A stretch of 23,032 nt of DNA from Chara braunii (lineage: Eukaryota; Streptophyta; Charophyceae; Charales; Characeae): the NCBI GenBank assembly GCA_003427395.1, contig BFEA01000230.1:1772811-1795842 (forward strand), read 5' to 3'. The first letter of the stretch is position 1. Each line of letters opens with the position of its first letter. The position numbers and the translations under genes were made by a program. Below, piece by piece: positions 19,123 through 23,032 of the stretch. Below the pieces are notes generated by a model that saw only the letters and a list, made by a program, of their open reading frames with translations, made no database searches and was not told where the DNA came from.

Positions 19123-20111
19123 TGGTCAATTGCCCAGTGAACACACCTGCCAATTGATGGGAAGGGATATTGGAGGTAGCACTTGGATAGCGAATGACAG
19201 GGAAACCCCAGGCAGCCGCTTTATCAAACACGCTCATGCGAAGCAAGCCATCAAAACGTACCCGTAGATGCATACCTAAAAAGGTACACGAGCCATTTGT
19301 CGTCGTAGTTTCCTTCCACTCAAGCCTATAGTGCTTTGAAGGAGGAGGCAATCGCCCGCATGAAAGAACATCATCAAGGAGGCAATAAGTGAAGGCGTAT
19401 CGCTGAGCGGCTTGGAGATCATGTTGACCTATGTCATCAACAAAGCGTGTATCATCCTAATAAAGCATCATATTCGAAATTTATGGGCCAGCATTTGTTC
19501 CCATTGGAATATCGATGATTTGCTTTCGAAGAGTGCCATCTCTAGCATGCAGAAAAGTGTTTTGTACAACAAAGCAAAGGTGTTGGACAATCTGAGAAAT
19601 GGAAAGGGTGTCCTCGAATAACCCTATTCAGGGCTCTGCCGCATGAATGAATGCGAGTATGCTGAAGGGCATAAACATGGGTTTCATCAACAGATTTTGC
19701 CACACTATTCAGAATGTGGTCATGAGGAAGGTTGGTGTACATTGTGGTAAAATCAACCGTGCGCGGAGAGAGGCCGCGGAGAGAGGATGCATTGTTTTTC
19801 AGGAATCGCCACCTCATCAGCAGTTTGGACAATCCAGCACTGTCGAACACCAACCTGTTGACAGAGCTCAGTGTCTTTCTCGCGAAGAGTAAAAATCACT
19901 CCTTGTGAAGCAACGCTGAGATACGACGAAGTGGTCTAGCCAAGGGTTTGTGAGGAGGCCGTTCATGAATGGTGCGAGTTGTAGGACGACGGTGAACGCG
20001 TGGGGGGACAACAGTGCTATTTCGTACTGTGACTACAAGAATGTTGCAAAGATCTCGAGGAGACTTGTGTGCTTTGAGCACATAGTAAAGGTAAGTGACG
20101 AACCATCTTCT
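19123..20111 (-). pseudogene. Reverse transcriptase core of a Penelope-like element
   Basis: On the minus strand, RT blocks occur in order over several frames: WFVTYLYYVLKAHKSPRD (about 20052-20105), VRQCWIVQTADEVA, RTVDFTTMYTNLPHDHI (motif A, Asp at 19752-19754), IDIPMGTNAGP (motif B, 19485-19517), TRFVDDI (motif C, catalytic Asp pair at 19433-19438), SCTFLGMHLRVRFDG, and the PLE-typical stretch SVFDKAAAWGFPVIRYPSAT, SNIP, GVFTGQL. Two stops (TAA 19482-19484, TAG 19457-19459) lie between motifs B and C, and there are at least two frameshifts. PLEs copy their RNA directly at the target site. The family assignment is strong from the motifs; the copy is non-functional. Upstream RT sequence resumes at 22601. 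Confidence 0.8.
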
Positions 20112-21100
20112 GTAATCGCGCGACTTTCTGCACGAAGCTGCTTGGGGGAACACGACTGGTCGGATGGGTGAGTTGTGGAAAGATGGGTCGGGCAGACAAA
20201 TTGCATAGGTGTCCTCGTTTCTTTTCGTTTTCTGCTGGGAATTGACGGATCGGTGCCTGGAAAATCCCATACCAACGGTTGGATAGCCGCGACTTGGTGA
20301 GCGCGAGAAATAACTGTACCATAGCTTCTTTCTTGCTCTGATGAGAGCACTGGGGATTTTTGGCGCGATCATCGAGCGGGAATATCGTTTTTGAATTTTT
20401 AACTGATGTCGAGCCCCCACGGGCTCGCAGAATTGTTCTTCTCTTTTTCAAAATTTCCTTTTGCAATTAGGACTTAGACTAGCAATTTAGGTACGCTTAA
20501 TTTTGCTGCACCGCGCTTGCGCGCATCTTGCTGCGTTGGGAACTGGGCTCTAACTGGATCGCGCCCTTAATCTTGTGCAACTGTCGTTTTTGGCGGGCGC
20601 GGTTGTAACTGTATCTTTCTTCTTTCTTGGTTTCCTCGTGTTTGCCCGCCTTATCCTTCTTCCTCGTTTCGCATACTCTGTTCTAATTGGCCGGAGCGCC
20701 TGCATGACCGGATCGATGCGTGGAGTGTGGCTACGACCCCCACGCCGCGGCCTAGCCATGCAGACGTAGGCACTTCCTCTCTTCCCCTATTGTCCAACTG
20801 GGCTTAATCCCGTAGCTTTCGCGCAGGCATGCATGCTATAAATTTTGCAATCGCGATTAGTTTGCTCTCTAAGAATTTCGAGGTTAGCGCGATCAGAGAG
20901 GGTCGGCTAACGAGCAAGTTTGGAAGGTGAGTGAGCCTAAGAGTTGGGCGATCCGACGAGCTGGTGTCAGGTATGCGGGGTTGACGTGCGGGGCCACGAC
21001 GGACTGTGGCGCACGGGCAAACCTGACTTGCGTTCTCGAACCAAGCGGGGTGACAACTTTGTGTTGATGCGAGGCGACGGACTGCCCGCATCGGGAGCGC

Positions 21101-21109
21101 GGAGAGAGA

Positions 21110-21142
<33 letters not shown>
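21101..21142. repeat. GA microsatellite
   Basis: About 42 bp of near-perfect GA/AG dinucleotides with one interruption (AGGGAGAG). GA tracts are common in 5' untranslated regions of plants, so this may mark a leader for the downstream plus-strand frame at 21759. Confidence 0.9.
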
Positions 21143-21758
21143 CAGCTGTGTGGGTGTGGGATAAGGTTCTTTTCGTTGTTCCTTTCTTTTCCTCTGTTCA
21201 TCTGTATAATTTTGGATCCGAATATGATCGATTTTATCGCGGCCTTCTTTTTGGACTTCTTTTGTAAACCGTCCCGGATTTTGCTTGTCGTTTGTATTTT
21301 GTATGTATGCATGGAATGAATGTGAGTCCCCTTTATTAGCGGTCTCTTCGGATTCTCAATCTTGTTTGCGATGTCCGTTTCGACTCTGTCTACCGCTCAC
21401 TTGTGTGAGCTATACGCTCAGATATGATTGAAAGCGCTCGATTATGGGTGTTTTGGTTTAATCGTTAACTTTCGATTGACAAGAGTGCTATAAGAAGTTG
21501 ACTATCCTTTCTCTTCTTTCCTCCTTTTGTCGCATGTATGATATGTGATGACCGAATCTCACCCGACGCCGCAGGGATAGGATATCTGCATGCATGTTGA
21601 ATGCGATCGACCCGCTGAACCAACCCGTTGTTTCTCACGCGCACGCGCGCGTACGACCGCGATCTCGAGGAAACCAAGTTGCTACGTACGCGCTCGCCTG
21701 CGTGAGTCAGCCTGGAACTTCGCACGAGGATGCAGGGGACCGAGCTTTCCAAACGGAT

Positions 21759-22238
21759 ATGGCTGCGGAATTTTCCTTTTGGATGTTCGATCGTGAGAGT
21801 CTGAGGGACCCGAAATACCGCGAATACTGGGAAGGTGAACAACTCAGACGGCGGGGGAACTCAAGAAATCCAAAATTCCCCTGTCTGATAGAAAGCGATC
21901 GATTGTGTGCGAGGGACTTTCACTGTGTCGTAACTAACGATCCTAGGGGTCCCGATTACCCGGATACTTTTAACACGCAGTATTTCATAACCCCCGGTTT
22001 CGTCGTTATTAGTACCAGTTTCCCTCCCTTCCACCTCCTCCTTCCATATCACCAACTCACGGTGGTGTCGTGGAATTTCGTAGCCCGCTATTGGCCCTGT
22101 AGACTCGAAAAATGTCGGCGGCACCAGACCCATCGAGCCTCGGAATTCGCTCGGCAAACCCGCACTGAAGCGGAGGGGCGCCGACAATTGGTCGAACCGC
22201 GCGGCCAGCCACGAAGGCGAAACCAAAGGAGATGGTGA
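21759..22238 (+). CDS. Hypothetical open frame, unrecognised
   Basis: A plus-strand frame open from 21594 contains an internal ATG at 21759, followed by MAAEFSFWMFDRESLRDPKY and REYWEGEQLRRRG. This part looks protein-like, with a charged amphipathic composition. Later residues (TRTEAEGRRQLVEPRGQPRR) are basic and simple. I recognise no domain. It could be a first exon, a piece of a transposon ORF, or chance. It overlaps minus-strand frames with no support. Confidence 0.2.
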   Translation: MAAEFSFWMFDRESLRDPKYREYWEGEQLRRRGNSRNPKFPCLIESDRLCARDFHCVVTNDPRGPDYPDTFNTQYFITPGFVVISTSFPPFHLLLPYHQLTVVSWNFVARYWPCRLEKCRRHQTHRASEFARQTRTEAEGRRQLVEPRGQPRRRNQRRW

Positions 22239-22600
22239 TTTCCATTTCCTTTAAGCTTGAAAATTGAGTTCGTTGGCAGGGGCAATCTTATTGGGATTTT
22301 GCTCAAGAATGCACGAGTGTTTATATCTGTCGGTACTGTGATAGTGGAAAAGTGCCCCGGATCTTTAGCCTGAGATGCACTGCGCATGCCATCTGCCTTA
22401 TGTTGCATGACATCAGCAGCTTCCCTTTTGTGCACACCCTCTTTGCACCTATACCCCCGAAACTTGCCACAGGAGATCTCAGTTCCGACCTGGGACTCCA
22501 CCCCCACTTTCCTAAAATCCTTGGCACACCCCTTTTCGCACTTTCGGGCCCCCATCCCACTCCGATCAGGAAGTCGCGCTGGGCATGAGGTTTGGGCGTC

Positions 22601-22894
22601 ACAAGGCAGGGTATCAGTTTGGGTGTAACCCCAATGGTGATTCCATATTGCATGGCGGTCAAGGACATCAGCAACAGACTCATGGGGACGAGTATGAGTG
22701 GGACTGTCCAAATGGGTAGAGAGGTGAAACAGATACCAATTCTTGCAGCAAATTGTCAAATTGTGGGATGTTTTGTCCACAAGAACAATGGCAAAGTGTT
22801 GTTGGCGCAAGGAGGCATGTGTAGAACGAAGTGAACGTGGTTGGCTCACATGATTAGAAGACAAAGACCCATTGGATTGACAATGTGCAAGGAT

Positions 22895-22937
<43 letters not shown>

Positions 22938-23032
22938 TCAAATAGAACTGCCCGGTAAACCGTAGGCAGGGAGGGAGAAGAGGACAACAAACGAGGGGCT
23001 GTGACAAACTGTTTCGTCGGAGTTTCACCGAC
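22601..23032 (-). pseudogene. N-terminal part of the PLE reverse transcriptase, running off the window
   Basis: The minus-strand frame is open from the window edge. It contains HFAIVLVDKTSHNLTICCKN (Asp at 22775-22777) followed by WYLFHLSTHLDS and HAIWNHHWGYTQTDTLP. The DK...C..WY pattern is typical of the finger region ahead of the palm in Penelope-like RTs. It would join directly to YLYYVLKAHKSP at 20111. The (AT)n tract is read through as YIYIYIY, an obvious later expansion. The true start lies beyond 23032. Confidence 0.55.
22898..22935. repeat. (AT)19 microsatellite
   Basis: A perfect 38-bp run of AT dinucleotides inside the PLE N-terminal frame. It is likely to vary in length between individuals. 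Confidence 0.95.

Larger units (their letters stand above)
20112..22600. other. Unassigned 2.5-kb block splitting the PLE reverse transcriptase
   Basis: The PLE coding signal stops at about 20111 and resumes at 22601, although these parts should be close together in a PLE protein. The block differs in character: CpG-rich stretches (for example 21640-21700), a GA microsatellite, and plus-strand open frames near its right end. I find no LTR, terminal inverted repeats or transposase. It is probably a secondary insertion or a rearrangement; a long intron is less likely. Confidence 0.5.

Noticed and set aside
20341-20440. Terminal repeats of an LTR element at the start of the 20.1-22.6 kb block
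   Set aside because: No matching second copy, PBS or polypurine tract could be found in the block.
22846-23028. Short minus-strand frame with a YIYIYIY run as a membrane peptide
   Set aside because: The run is just translation of the AT microsatellite.

Overview
The window looks like nuclear DNA of a green-lineage eukaryote. The signs are a plant-type U-box E3 ligase gene, a Ty3/Gypsy retrotransposon of the chromovirus type whose primer-binding site resembles the initiator-Met tRNA one, a Penelope-like retroelement, plant-style microsatellites, and no bacterial operon structure. A streptophyte alga (for example a charophyte) would fit, but the sequence alone does not fix the species. Scattered single N bases point to a draft assembly.

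Layout. 1-1519: flank with no gene I can support. 1520-6385 (minus): one long uninterrupted frame for a very large U-box protein of about 1,621 residues, with the U-box at about 430-503, a following Cys cluster, and a long disordered Ser/Pro-rich tail that contains an exact-length tandem duplication (2 x 97 residues). 6386-6611: its 5' flank, with an acceptor-like site. 6612-16708: a complete but dead chromovirus of 10.1 kb with two LTRs (1,341 and 1,373 bp), PBS, gag, protease, reverse transcriptase, RNase H, integrase, chromodomain and polypurine tract, all in the plus direction and broken by stops and frameshifts. It sits just upstream of the U-box frame. 16709-23032: mostly minus-strand remains of a Penelope-like element (PLE). 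The N-terminal RT part lies at 22601-23032 and the catalytic RT core at about 19123-20111. A thumb-like region, a Pro/Ser-rich linker and a Josephin-like cysteine-protease domain follow at 17061-19085. About 2.5 kb of unrelated sequence (20112-22600) separates the two RT parts and is probably a later insertion.

The most interesting signal is the Josephin-like (ataxin-3/JOSD type deubiquitinase fold) domain directly downstream of, and in the same orientation as, the PLE reverse transcriptase, where a GIY-YIG endonuclease would be expected in many PLEs. I see no GIY-YIG motif. Whether the protease belonged to the element or is a separate gene remnant cannot be settled from one degenerate copy. 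No CRISPR, rRNA or convincing tRNA gene was seen.
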